DNA of 64,000 nt from JAAXHF01 sp965242605. Lineage in GTDB: Bacteria > Desulfobacterota > Binatia > Bin18. The notes under the pieces are model-generated. The model saw nothing but the letters and a program-made list of their open reading frames with translations. It did not search any database and had not been told where the DNA came from. The position numbers were made by a program, and so were the translations under genes. The stretch is taken from contig CBDESS010000001.1 in assembly GCA_965242605.1 (NCBI GenBank), positions 1,116,001 through 1,180,000 on the forward strand. The letters are read 5' to 3'. This document shows positions 32,092 through 40,622 of this stretch, piece after piece (position 1 is the first letter of the stretch; the number at the start of each line of letters is the position of its first letter).

Positions 32092-32649
32092 TCAGGCAGC
32101 GATCGGCGCTAGCTCAATCAACACCTGGCCCGGTTCAACCAGCTCTCCGGGCGCGACGTGAACCGTTTTCACCCTGGCCCTTCCTTCGCTGGCCAGGGCG
32201 TTTTCCATTTTCATGGCTTCAAGCACCAGGAGGGTCTGGTTGGCTTTGACCTCATCGCCCGGTTCAACCCGCACCTCAAGAATTTTGCCCGGCATGGGGG
32301 AGCGGATTTCAGACTCCCAGCCGCCGGCCTGGCTTTTGCGCCGGCGGGCGGGTGTGTCCTGGGCGGTGCGAAATTCGTACACCCGGCCCTCAATGGCGAC
32401 CAGAATGCGGTCGCCGCGGGTGGCAACATGGGCCTGGACCGCGCGGCCGTCAACCAGACTGGACGACGGTCGCTTCTTGCTCAGATGGTCATCACCGTCC
32501 ACTTTGACCAGGAGCGTGACCGCTCCGCCATGTACCGAGATCAGCCGTGCCTGACCGGCCTGTCCGTTCAGGCTGAACTCGCACAGATCTCCGCTTTGGG
32601 TGTAGTTGAGGACCAGCGTCTCGTCCTGGGCGTACAGGGTGGTCTTCAT
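32092..32649 (-). CDS. Biotin carboxyl carrier domain protein
   Basis: This 185-residue carrier subunit has a C-terminal biotinyl domain with the biotin attachment Lys in LEAMKMENALAS. The N-terminal half is beta-rich, like the BT or carrier region of acyl-CoA carboxylase alpha chains. It lies 3 nt after the biotin carboxylase gene, so the usual single alpha subunit of propionyl-, methylcrotonyl- or geranyl-CoA carboxylase is split in two here. No carboxyltransferase gene is within this window. Confidence 0.92.
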   Translation of the reverse strand: MKTTLYAQDETLVLNYTQSGDLCEFSLNGQAGQARLISVHGGAVTLLVKVDGDDHLSKKRPSSSLVDGRAVQAHVATRGDRILVAIEGRVYEFRTAQDTPARRRKSQAGGWESEIRSPMPGKILEVRVEPGDEVKANQTLLVLEAMKMENALASEGRARVKTVHVAPGELVEPGQVLIELAPIAA

Positions 32650-32652
32650 CGG

Positions 32653-34137
32653 CTACTGTCCCAAACGCCAGCCACCGAGCTGGGTCCAGGGGCTGGGCGG
32701 GGGGGTATGGGCGTTCGTCGTCTGGGCCGGCCTGGGTTGGCCCAAGGCCGCGGCCAGGGCGGCGACCGACCGATGGGTGGTCGTATCCGGTTGCCAGTCC
32801 TGGAAGTGCTCGGTCAGAAAGCCGGTATGGGTGTGCCCGGCAATAAACGCCGGATGGGCCAGCAGGTCAAGCAGAAACGGCCCGTTTGTGACCGGGCCGA
32901 GCACCACACACTGGCGCAGGGCGGCCTGCATACGTTGGCACGCCTGCTCGCGGTCGTGACCCCAGGTTGAGAGCTTGGCGATCAGCGGGTCGTAATACAT
33001 GCTGACCTGGCTCTCCAGTTCCACCCCCGCATCAACCCGCACGCCGGGTCCGCCGGGCGGCTGCCAGGCCAGGACCTGGCCCGGAGCGGGCAGGAAGCCG
33101 TTGGCCGGGTTTTCGGCGTACAGCCGACACTCACAGGCGTGGCCGCTGGACTGTATGTCGTCCTGACCAAAGCCGAGCGCCTCGCCGGCGGCAATACGGA
33201 TCTGTTCGCGGACGAGGTCAAGGCCGGTGACCAACTCTGTAATCGGGTGTTCAACCTGGAGTCGAGCGTTGACCTCCAGGAAGTAAAAACGGCCCTGTCT
33301 ATCGAGGATGAACTCTACCGTGCCGGCGTTGTAATAGCCGGCGGCTCGGGCCACAGCCAGGGCGGCTCGGGTCATCTGATCCCGCAGTGGCTCTGATACT
33401 GCCGGCGAGGGCGTTTCTTCGAAAATTTTCTGATAGCGACGCTGAATTGAGCATTCCCGCTCGCCCAGGTGGACCAGACTCCCGTGTTGGTCACCCAACA
33501 CCTGGACCTCAACGTGGCGGGGTTTTTCCAGGTAACGTTCAATATAAACAGTGCTCTCGCCAAAGGCTGCGGTCGCTTCACGCTGAGCGGTCGTCAGCGC
33601 CTCGTCGAGCTCGTCCTGGCTGCGAACAATACGCATGCCTTTGCCCCCGCCCCCGGCCGCGGCTTTGATCAGCAGCGGATAGCCGAGGGCGGCGACCTGT
33701 TCTTTGAGTACAGCAGGCTCGGCGGATGGCTGTTCCAACGCCGGAATAACCGGCACGCCGAGGGCGGCACCGGTTTGCCGGGCAAAAATTTTATTGCCGA
33801 CGGCCGACAGGGAGTGCGGGGCCGGACCGATAAAGGTCAAGCCGGCCTCATGCACCTGTCTGGCAAACGCAGCGTTTTCCGAAAGAAAGCCGTAGCCCGG
33901 ATGAATCGCCTCGGCACCGGTTTGCCGGGCCGCGGCAAGAATCGCCCCGCCGTTCAGATAACTGTCGGTGGCCTGCGCCGGGCCGATATACACCGCCTCG
34001 TCAGCCGCGTGCAGGTGGGGAGAAGACAGGTCGGCTTCGGAATACACCGCAACGGTCGCGATCCCCATCTCACGGCAGCTGCGGGCGACGCGGACGGCAA
34101 TTTCCCCGCGATTGGCAATCAGAATCTTGGTGAACAT
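32653..34137 (-). CDS. accC: Biotin carboxylase subunit
   Basis: This 494-residue ATP-grasp enzyme carboxylates the biotin of the carrier protein. It opens with FTKILIANRGEIAVRVARSC, the ATP-binding loop KAAAGGGGKGMRIVRS is intact, and it contains ECSIQRRYQKIFEE, FLEVNARLQVEHPITE with the catalytic residues, and the C-terminal lid. The sequence ends in a Pro/Thr-rich tail before the carrier gene. The accC name reflects the function; the actual substrate of the complex is unknown. Confidence 0.95.
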   Translation of the reverse strand: MFTKILIANRGEIAVRVARSCREMGIATVAVYSEADLSSPHLHAADEAVYIGPAQATDSYLNGGAILAAARQTGAEAIHPGYGFLSENAAFARQVHEAGLTFIGPAPHSLSAVGNKIFARQTGAALGVPVIPALEQPSAEPAVLKEQVAALGYPLLIKAAAGGGGKGMRIVRSQDELDEALTTAQREATAAFGESTVYIERYLEKPRHVEVQVLGDQHGSLVHLGERECSIQRRYQKIFEETPSPAVSEPLRDQMTRAALAVARAAGYYNAGTVEFILDRQGRFYFLEVNARLQVEHPITELVTGLDLVREQIRIAAGEALGFGQDDIQSSGHACECRLYAENPANGFLPAPGQVLAWQPPGGPGVRVDAGVELESQVSMYYDPLIAKLSTWGHDREQACQRMQAALRQCVVLGPVTNGPFLLDLLAHPAFIAGHTHTGFLTEHFQDWQPDTTTHRSVAALAAALGQPRPAQTTNAHTPPPSPWTQLGGWRLGQ

Positions 34138-34169
34138 GGCTTACTGGCCCTTACAAGGATGGAGTATGG

Positions 34170-35198
34170 CTACGACCGGTCATCGTCACGCTCCGTCCTT
34201 TTCTGGTACTTGCGATAGTCGTAGCCGGTTGCCATGGCCAGCAGCAACTTGTCCATACCACCCGGACGCTCGCGGCGTAAGATGTGCAAGCGGTCCAGAA
34301 ACTCGTGATAGTCCTTGTGGCCCCTCCGGTTACGGTTCGCGCTGCCAAAGACAGCCTGTTTCAGCCGGGTGACGGTGAAACGCAGGGCAGAAAACCGCAG
34401 CTCATTGGGGAAGGCGTCCCATTCAACCAGAGATAGGGTCCGAACTTCCTGATAGCCGTCAATCAGGGCGCTGAAGCGCTCGAGATGATAGCGGCCGTCC
34501 ACATAGCACAGGGCGTTGACCGCTGTCGCCATGTCGGCGATCAGTTTTCCCCGGCCGGCGGCCTCAAAATCGAGGACACCAGACACCTTTTTGCCGCGGA
34601 AGAGCAGGTTGTCGGCAAACACGCCGCCATGAATAATGCCGCTTGGCAGCCGCTCTTCGAGATACTCTTCGTGGTGGGCCAGCTCGTCGTCCAGGGTGTG
34701 TTTGAGCTGTTTCAGATGGGCCGGCAGGCGCAGGTGAAGGTAGAGGTCTCGAATACGGGCAAAGCTGAACCGGTTCTCCAGACTGGGCTTATAGTCTTGT
34801 CCGGTCAGGTGGAGGCTGCCGAGGGTTCTCCCGACCTGATACACATGCTCGGGGCTCATTTGCTCGGCGGTGCGCTCTTTGCCAGACAGGGGGGCGTACA
34901 CGGATACTGCTTTGCCTTTATACTCGTGCAACAGGCGTCCGTTCTGGTCGGCAATCGGCCTCGGACAGGCGATGCCCTTGGTCCGGAGAAAGGCTAACAG
35001 TTCAATCTCGCGCCGTGCCTGCTCGGCGTCCTTGACCTCGTTGACCTTGAGAAAGAACCTCCCTTTGCCGACTTCGAGACGATAGCAGGTATTGACAGAC
35101 CCGGCCGGAACACCGCTGTAAGCGGACAACTCGCCCAGCTGATAGGGTTTGATGAGGCGTACCAGCGTTCTTCGATTGAGGACGGTAGAGACTGCCAT
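34170..35198 (-). CDS. Homoserine kinase type II / APH-fold kinase-like protein
   Basis: This 342-residue protein has an aminoglycoside-phosphotransferase kinase fold most like ThrB type II homoserine kinase (NTCYRLEVGKGRFFLKVNE, ELLAFLRTKGIACPRPI, LGSLHLTGQDY). The catalytic loop reads IHGGVFADNLLF. The Asp expected after His-Gly is Gly, while the metal-binding Asn and the later VLDFEAAG Asp are kept. The substrate may therefore differ, or activity may be reduced. The residue count is normal. The stop is 32 nt from the biotin carboxylase start. Confidence 0.82.
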   Translation of the reverse strand: MAVSTVLNRRTLVRLIKPYQLGELSAYSGVPAGSVNTCYRLEVGKGRFFLKVNEVKDAEQARREIELLAFLRTKGIACPRPIADQNGRLLHEYKGKAVSVYAPLSGKERTAEQMSPEHVYQVGRTLGSLHLTGQDYKPSLENRFSFARIRDLYLHLRLPAHLKQLKHTLDDELAHHEEYLEERLPSGIIHGGVFADNLLFRGKKVSGVLDFEAAGRGKLIADMATAVNALCYVDGRYHLERFSALIDGYQEVRTLSLVEWDAFPNELRFSALRFTVTRLKQAVFGSANRNRRGHKDYHEFLDRLHILRRERPGGMDKLLLAMATGYDYRKYQKRTERDDDRS

Positions 35199-35242
35199 GA
35201 TTCCGTCCCGAGCATGGGTGTTGTTACAAACCGAGACGATAC

Positions 35243-35279
35243 CGCATCGTGATACCTGCCCCTCGATCCGTCATCCCGG
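35243..35279. repeat. Palindromic dispersed repeat A, copy 1
   Basis: CCGCATCGTGATACCTGCCC followed by CTCGATCCGTCATCCCGG is a diverged copy of the repeat found at 36543-36587 and 38521-38569. It lies in the intergenic space upstream of the kinase gene. The central CCCTCG...GTCATC block is shared by all three. Confidence 0.6.
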
Positions 35280-35336
35280 ACAGGGCCACAGGCCAGCCTA
35301 CTCTCTGGCCCCTGGCGTGTCAAGAAAAACGGCGGT

Positions 35337-37145
35337 CTACCAGCCAATGACATACGACGGCATGCGCCTGCTTTGCTCACCACGCAGGTCTGCCCCGCCC
35401 TTGACAATACCGCGCTCCAGGTCAACGCAGATGCCAAGCACATCGCCCTCGCTCCAGTCTTCCTTGATCTCAAGGCTGTGGCCCCGGGCCTCAAGTTCCT
35501 GGCAGACCCGGTCAGGGATACGGCCTTCGAGCCGCAGCAGGCCGGGGGCGGCAGTATGCGGAAAGAAGCTCGACGGAAAATGGGCCGAGGAGAAGCGCGG
35601 GGCTTCAATCGCGTCCTGGACCTCCATGCCGAAATCGACCACATTCAGAAAAAACTGCAAGGTCCATTGATCCTGCTGGTCGCCCCCGGGCGTGCCAAAG
35701 ACCATACACGGCTCACCGCCCCGCAGCACCAGGCTCGGCGTCAGGGTGGTGCGGGGTTGTTTGCCCGGAACCAGGGCGTTGGGATGGCGCGGGTCAAGAA
35801 AAAAGGTCTGGAGCCGGGTGCCCAGCGGAAAGCCGAGGCCATCAATCACCGGCGAAGACGGAATCCAGGCCCCGCTGGGGGTAAACGAGGCCATATTGCG
35901 CTGGGCATCGACCACGGTCACATACACCGTCCCCGGCCCCCAGTCCCGGGCGGCAAAAATCTCCTCCCCTTCCAGCAACGCCACCCCGGTGTGGGGATTA
36001 CCCGGACGCTGATCGTGGGAGGCGTGGTGCGGATCAATCAGGCTGCGCCGCGCCGCCGCATACGCTTTGGACAACAGGCCCTTGAGCGGGACATCAACAA
36101 ACTTCGGGTCGCCGTAATACTGTTCACGGTCGGCAAAGGCCAGCTTCAGGCTTTCGACCACCGTATGGATGTAGTCGGCGCTGTTGTGGCCGAGGCTGTT
36201 GAGGTCGTATCCCTCCAGCAGCGCCAGCTGTTGCAGGAACACCGGCCCCTGACTCCACGGCCCGCATTTATACACTTCGTAGTCGTGGCGGTAGGTATAC
36301 GAGACCGGCTCCTCGACCGTCGTGCGAAACTCGGCCAGGTCGTGGGCGCGCAGCGGCCCGCCGTGTGCTCGGCTGTGCTCATCAATGATGTGCGCAATCT
36401 CCCCACGGTAAAAGGCGTCCCGGGCCGCCTCCAGACCGGTCTCACGCCCCTGTCCTTGGGCGTGCTGCTCGGCGTCCATCAAGCGCCGGAAGGTCCGGCC
36501 CAGGTCCGGGTTTTTGAGGATTGCTCCCACATCGGGCAGCGATGCCGCATCGTGAGACCCACCCCTCGCTCTGTCATCACGATGCAGTATTTGGTCCTGG
36601 GGCAAATAGACCGCGGCCGAAGACGGCCACTCGGTGCGAAAGCGTTTGGCATTGCCGGCAATCGAGAAATCCATCCGCATATACGCCGGGGCCGGCCCTC
36701 GCAGCGCGTGGTGGAGCGGAAAGCCGCCCTCGGCCAGTTCAAGGGCCGGTTCCACAACCTGGCGGAAGCTCAGCGTGCCAAAACGCCGCAGGACTCCAAG
36801 CAGCGCATCAGGCACGGCGCACGCGCCGGCGGCCTCAACCCCGTTGAACGGAATCAGCGGCATATCGTGTTCCTGAAACCACTCAATCGTCGCCGCCCGG
36901 GGCGCAGCGGTATTGCCGTTAATCGCCGCCACGCGCTTGTCAGCCGCGGTATACACCAGGGCTGAAATCTCCCCGCCAAAAGTGTGCATATGCGGGTTCA
37001 GCACGCCCTCGGCCAGGGTGGCCGCCACCGCGGCATCAAACGCATTGCCGCCGGCCTGCAAGATGCGCAGCCCGGCCTCGGTTGACAGATAATGTTCGGT
37101 GGCAACCATGCCCCGGGTTCCCATCAGGGTTGGACGATAGGCCAT
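35337..37145 (-). CDS. Gamma-glutamyltransferase family protein, second copy
   Basis: This 602-residue protein is related to gamma-glutamyltransferases of the YwrD-like branch. It has LQAGGNAFDAAVAATLAEGV at the N-terminus, the processing-site region GTVYVTVVDAQRNMASFTPS with Thr at the nucleophile position, and the C-terminal GTPGGDQQDQW. No signal peptide is seen, unlike the first ggt at 10.3 kb. Around residues 187-200 the frame runs through a palindromic dispersed repeat (RDDRARGGSHDAAS), an in-frame insertion of about 15 residues that keeps the protein open. It is therefore probably translated intact. Confidence 0.9.
   Translation of the reverse strand: MAYRPTLMGTRGMVATEHYLSTEAGLRILQAGGNAFDAAVAATLAEGVLNPHMHTFGGEISALVYTAADKRVAAINGNTAAPRAATIEWFQEHDMPLIPFNGVEAAGACAVPDALLGVLRRFGTLSFRQVVEPALELAEGGFPLHHALRGPAPAYMRMDFSIAGNAKRFRTEWPSSAAVYLPQDQILHRDDRARGGSHDAASLPDVGAILKNPDLGRTFRRLMDAEQHAQGQGRETGLEAARDAFYRGEIAHIIDEHSRAHGGPLRAHDLAEFRTTVEEPVSYTYRHDYEVYKCGPWSQGPVFLQQLALLEGYDLNSLGHNSADYIHTVVESLKLAFADREQYYGDPKFVDVPLKGLLSKAYAAARRSLIDPHHASHDQRPGNPHTGVALLEGEEIFAARDWGPGTVYVTVVDAQRNMASFTPSGAWIPSSPVIDGLGFPLGTRLQTFFLDPRHPNALVPGKQPRTTLTPSLVLRGGEPCMVFGTPGGDQQDQWTLQFFLNVVDFGMEVQDAIEAPRFSSAHFPSSFFPHTAAPGLLRLEGRIPDRVCQELEARGHSLEIKEDWSEGDVLGICVDLERGIVKGGADLRGEQSRRMPSYVIGW
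36543..36587. repeat. Palindromic dispersed repeat A, copy 2, inside a CDS
   Basis: GCATCGTGA (36547-36555) and TCACGATGC (36577-36585) are perfect inverted arms around CCCACCCCTCGCTCTG. The element lies in frame inside the second gamma-glutamyltransferase gene and matches copies at 35243-35279 and 38521-38569. Confidence 0.85.
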
Positions 37146-37937
37146 AGATATTCTCCTTCACGATGCCGGTCAGACCACTATCTCGTGTGTGGGCCATACG
37201 CTATGATGTTGACGTCTTGGCCTCGTCGGGTGCGCTCTCCCACCGGAGTCTCCACCAGGAAGAGGTGAACCACAGGGCCAGCGGCAAAGCCGAAAGCCTG
37301 ACGGTCGGACGAACGGAACGAGACCCGGAATTTCCGTGACGGTCCCGCCGAGCTCGATGCGTATCCCGGCCATAGTCGCGGCGATGTCATCCTGTTCAGA
37401 TTCGCCCGGAATCCAACTCGCCTGTATGTCGAAATTCGGCGGCATAGAGGTCATTTCCAAAGAACGAGAATGCGCTCTCTCATCGGATCGTCTGTCTGGA
37501 GCGGATAGCCGTGTATAGGTGCCGGTCTCCTGGTTTTCCAGCGCTGCTTCAAGAACATCGCCCCTCGGTGTTGTAACAGCCCAGACATTTTGTGGCCAGC
37601 CGTTCCGCTACTGCCCGCGGACAGGGCCGCGACGTATTCCTGCTTCCAGCAGACTTGGCGCTTCTGCCTGGGAGACAATACCACTTCCATCGCACAAGGT
37701 CTTGTCGGGTCTGGGCTGGCTCCGCGGCTCCAGACCAGAGTCGCCCGGATTGCGTTTGTGCAGGGGGTTTCCGGTATAGCGTGCGTGTTGAGCCACGCTG
37801 TCAAGAGCCTGTCTGTCGCCCGCATACAGGCGGCGTTTCGGATTTCCGGTTCGGCGAACTGGTTGTAAAGGCAGGACTGGCCCCCTGTTGCCGGGGCGGC
37901 ACCTCAGAACGGCCGGCACCCCCGCGCAGTCGTGGGT
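37146..37937. other. Gene-poor region with degenerate frames
   Basis: Apart from the frameshifted fragment at 37178-37460, this region holds only short frames on both strands with low-complexity, shadow-like translations. I see no intact gene, RNA gene or terminator. It probably contains decayed coding sequence between the second gamma-glutamyltransferase and the HTTM-type pseudogene. Confidence 0.5.
37178..37460 (-). pseudogene. Frameshifted small protein fragment
   Basis: The frame from 37460 reads DDIAATMAGIRIELGGTVTEI and then loses sense. A second frame nearby continues with SSDRQAFGFAAGPVVHLFLV and TRRGQDVNIIAYGPHTR, both protein-like. A single shift near 37330 would join them into a product of roughly 90 residues. 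The family is not recognised. Confidence 0.45.
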
Positions 37938-38496
37938 CTACAGCAGCTTTTTTTCGGGTTGGGCGGTCTGATAATCGGGCAGGGTGGTTTCCTGCATGAA
38001 AAATATCTGGAAGCCAGCGAGCGGCCGCCCCCCGCATGTCCCAGACCCGGCACACACAGCCGGCGAAGGCCCCGAGGCCGGCTTCCCGGTTCTTTTGGCC
38101 AGGGTAAACATTCTCCATGAACTTCCACCACCGACCGTGTAGGATACCAGACCGGGAGGTCGGCCGGCTTCTCCCGGCCCACCGGGCCGGCGGTCCGCAC
38201 ATCAACCGCCCGGCCATCAGCCAGCCGGCCGGGCATGACGAACCAGCCGTCGTCCATGAACAGCACCGGGGAAAACATATTCCAGTGCTGGTCAAGGCGC
38301 AACACGTACCCGATCGGGCTGGCGTATCAGGGGAAAATCTGGCGCACATAGGCCGAGGTGGCCTCCAGACCCCGCGCAGATTCCACAGGACGATATACAC
38401 CGCCGTCAGTTCAGGAAACCCGAGCACCTGGCGGCCAAGCGGGAATAAAGCCCGACCGTCAGGGATTGTCCCAAGCATGGCTACGCTCCCGTTCAA
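37938..38496 (-). pseudogene. Decayed HTTM/gamma-carboxylase-like C-terminal region
   Basis: Protein-like fragments occur in three frames in the order expected for the C-terminal part of HTTM-type membrane proteins: GFPELTAVYIVLWNLRG, then LRLDQHWNMFSPVLFMDDGW with MPGRLADGRAVDVRTAG, then WWKFMENVY, and finally FFMQETTLPDYQTAQPEKKL before a TAG at 37938. At least three frameshifts are needed to join them. No start or membrane-spanning N-terminal half is present, so the gene is a remnant. Confidence 0.65.
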
Positions 38497-38520
38497 CCCA
38501 GGCCGTGATCCCCCTTGCCG

Positions 38521-38569
38521 GATGCCGCCCCGTGCTCCCCGCCCCTCGCTCTGTCATCACGATGCGGCA
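38521..38569. repeat. Palindromic dispersed repeat A, copy 3
   Basis: ATGCCGC (38521-38527) and GCGGCAT (38563-38569) are inverted arms around CCCCTCGCTCTGTCATCACG, a core shared with the copy inside the gamma-glutamyltransferase gene. It lies 56 bp upstream of the DUF1329 gene start, where it could affect its promoter. Confidence 0.8.
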
Positions 38570-38625
38570 TGAGCGGGCATGTCGTTTGTATAGTCGGCAA
38601 GAATACACACCAAGGAGGGTTCCTC

Positions 38626-40020
38626 ATGTCTTTTGTACGCTTCACCAGCCTGGGACTGGCCGTCGTGCTTGCACTTCTGGCAGCTCCGGCCTTCGCCGAG
38701 CTCAAACCGGGCGATACGCTTGACCAATCGAACTGCGAGGAAGCCCGCAGTATGCTGCCGGACTTTATCACCGAAAAGTTCTGTGCCGGCGACTATGCCG
38801 CGGAGATCATTGAGGTGACAGACGAGCAGTTCCAGTACAGCAGCAAGTTCAAATCCGGCTCCGAGGCCAACGGCGGCAAATACTATGTGACCGAGTCGGG
38901 CCACATGTATGAGACGGCCAGCCAGACTTGGCCGAAGTTCTGGTACGGCTTTCCGTTTCCGGGCATCAGCTCCTCGCTGTCCCCAGACAACTGGCAGGAC
39001 GAGCTGGCCAAGGATCGCACCATCCCCTACAAAATCATGTACAACCACCAGGTCGCGCGGTTTCAGATCGACGACGTGTACTGGTTCCTGTCCATCAAAT
39101 GGTGTACGCCGCAGGGGTTTGACCGTTCGGTCGAATTTGGTGCCTATGCCACCTGGTATATCGGGCGGCACTCCGGTCCGATCGACAACCCGGACGAGAC
39201 CTACCTCAAAGACATCATTTTTGGCGTAGCTCCCTACGATGTGGTGGGGGTCTCGACCCTCGAGTACTGGTTCACCGACCCCGAGAAATGGCAGTCCATC
39301 TGGGCCTTTGTGCCCACCATTCGCCGGGTGCGGCGGCTGACCGCCTCAAACTCGTCCGAAGGGCTGTTCGGCTCCATCATCGCCCGCGATGACCCCTACG
39401 GCTGGGCCGGGAAAATCCAGTATATGAACTGGAACCTGATCGGTATCCAGGACATGCTCGTCCCCATTGCGCCGACCGGTATCGAAAAGCCCATGCTGCC
39501 GGGCCCTCCCTCGCCGAAAAAACTGCCCTCCAACGATGCCAATATCGCCAACAAGGGACAGATTCCGTCGGGTCAGGTCGCTCGCATCACCTGGTCGCCC
39601 GAAGAGCGGGTCATGCACGGCTATGAAACCCCGGGCTGGACCGGCAAAGCCTGGGCACCGACCAACCTCAAGCTGGCCAAACGCACCTGCTGGATTGTCG
39701 AAGCCACGCCCAAAGACCCCTACTACGCCTATGGCCGGCGGATTCTGTACATCGACAAACACGCTTACTGGGCCTACTGGACAACGCTGTACGACCGGGC
39801 CGGCGAATACTGGAAGACCATCATCTGGATGGACAAAATGGGCTACACGCCGGGTCGGGACATGACCGTCCGCCACCCCTTCTGGGGCGTGGGCGAGGAT
39901 GTCCGCCAGAACCGGGGCAGCTTCTTTGACGTGCAGTCCAAGGGCTACTACACCGAGTACGAGCTGGGCTTCCCCGATTCCACCTATACCACCGGGAACC
40001 TGGCTGCCTTGGGCAAATAA
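38626..40020 (+). CDS. DUF1329 family exported protein
   Basis: This 464-residue secreted protein has a clear signal peptide (TSLGLAVVLALLAAPAFAEL) and belongs to DUF1329, a lipoprotein-sorting or outer-membrane-associated family often encoded with RND-type lipid or sterol transport genes. Family signatures include RVRRLTASNSSEGLFGS, RDDPYGWAGKIQYMNWNLIG, RTCWIVEATPKDPYYAYGRR and YIDKHAYWAYWTTLYDR. AAGGAGGG lies at the ideal distance upstream of ATG 38626; an earlier in-frame ATG at 38515 overlaps the repeat. It stands alone and is followed by a strong hairpin terminator. Function is unknown beyond the family. Confidence 0.9.
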   Translation: MSFVRFTSLGLAVVLALLAAPAFAELKPGDTLDQSNCEEARSMLPDFITEKFCAGDYAAEIIEVTDEQFQYSSKFKSGSEANGGKYYVTESGHMYETASQTWPKFWYGFPFPGISSSLSPDNWQDELAKDRTIPYKIMYNHQVARFQIDDVYWFLSIKWCTPQGFDRSVEFGAYATWYIGRHSGPIDNPDETYLKDIIFGVAPYDVVGVSTLEYWFTDPEKWQSIWAFVPTIRRVRRLTASNSSEGLFGSIIARDDPYGWAGKIQYMNWNLIGIQDMLVPIAPTGIEKPMLPGPPSPKKLPSNDANIANKGQIPSGQVARITWSPEERVMHGYETPGWTGKAWAPTNLKLAKRTCWIVEATPKDPYYAYGRRILYIDKHAYWAYWTTLYDRAGEYWKTIIWMDKMGYTPGRDMTVRHPFWGVGEDVRQNRGSFFDVQSKGYYTEYELGFPDSTYTTGNLAALGK

Positions 40021-40038
40021 GGGCCTGAGCCTGGCTTC

Positions 40039-40080
40039 CACGGGAAAAGGGGGTGGGATGTTCCACCCCCTTTTCCCGTG
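40039..40080. terminator. Strong 18-bp hairpin after DUF1329 gene
   Basis: CACGGGAAAAGGGGGTGG pairs perfectly with CCACCCCCTTTTCCCGTG around the 6-nt loop GATGTT, ending 60 nt after the stop. The stem contains A4 and T4 runs, so it could stop transcription from either side. Confidence 0.8.
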
Positions 40081-40168
40081 TGCAGCCCGCGCGCGTGCAG
40101 TCCCCATACGCTTCCCATTGATTTTCCGGCACCTTCTCTCCACAATGACATGATGGTGAGGAAACCCC

Positions 40169-40615
40169 GTGCTTGAAACTGGCCTGCTGGTGGCCGGCTG
40201 CGCGCTGTTTGGGGCAGCGGCCGTCTACGACCTGCTCCGCCGCTCCATCCCGGACCGGGTGCCGCTCGGGCTGCTGGCCGTGTTTGGCGTATATGCTGCG
40301 GTCGCCGACTCGGCCCTCCCGCTATGGGAACATCTGGCCACCGCGGTGGTCCTGCTGCTGGTCGGCTTTGGCCTGTTTGCCGCCGGCGCGCTCGGCGGTG
40401 GCGACGGCAAGCTGCTGGCCGCCTCCGGCCTGTGGGTCGGCCTGTTTGACCTCAGTCTGTTTCTGGCCGGCTTTGGCCTGCTCAGCCTTGGCTTGGCCCT
40501 GTTCAGCCTGCTGCCGTTTGCCGTTACCCGCCGGTTGCGGTCCAACCTGCCGATGGCCGTCGCCATTGCCCCACCGGCCATTGTCGTGCTGAGTTCACGC
40601 GCCTGTTCCGCCTGA
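40169..40615 (+). CDS. cpaA: Prepilin peptidase CpaA/TadV
   Basis: This 148-residue inner-membrane aspartic peptidase of the A24 family processes Flp prepilin and the TadE/F pseudopilins. Both catalytic aspartate motifs are present: YDLLRRSIPD near residue 25 and the GGGDGKLLAA signature near residue 75. About five hydrophobic helices are visible. GTG 40169 is preceded by GAGGAAA. It starts the plus-strand half of the Tad locus and is followed by cpaB at 7 nt. Confidence 0.93.
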   Translation: MLETGLLVAGCALFGAAAVYDLLRRSIPDRVPLGLLAVFGVYAAVADSALPLWEHLATAVVLLLVGFGLFAAGALGGGDGKLLAASGLWVGLFDLSLFLAGFGLLSLGLALFSLLPFAVTRRLRSNLPMAVAIAPPAIVVLSSRACSA

Positions 40616-40622
40616 CACGCCT

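Noticed and set aside
35373..36965. 530-residue plus-strand frame
   Set aside because: It is antisense to the second gamma-glutamyltransferase and has no recognisable domain.
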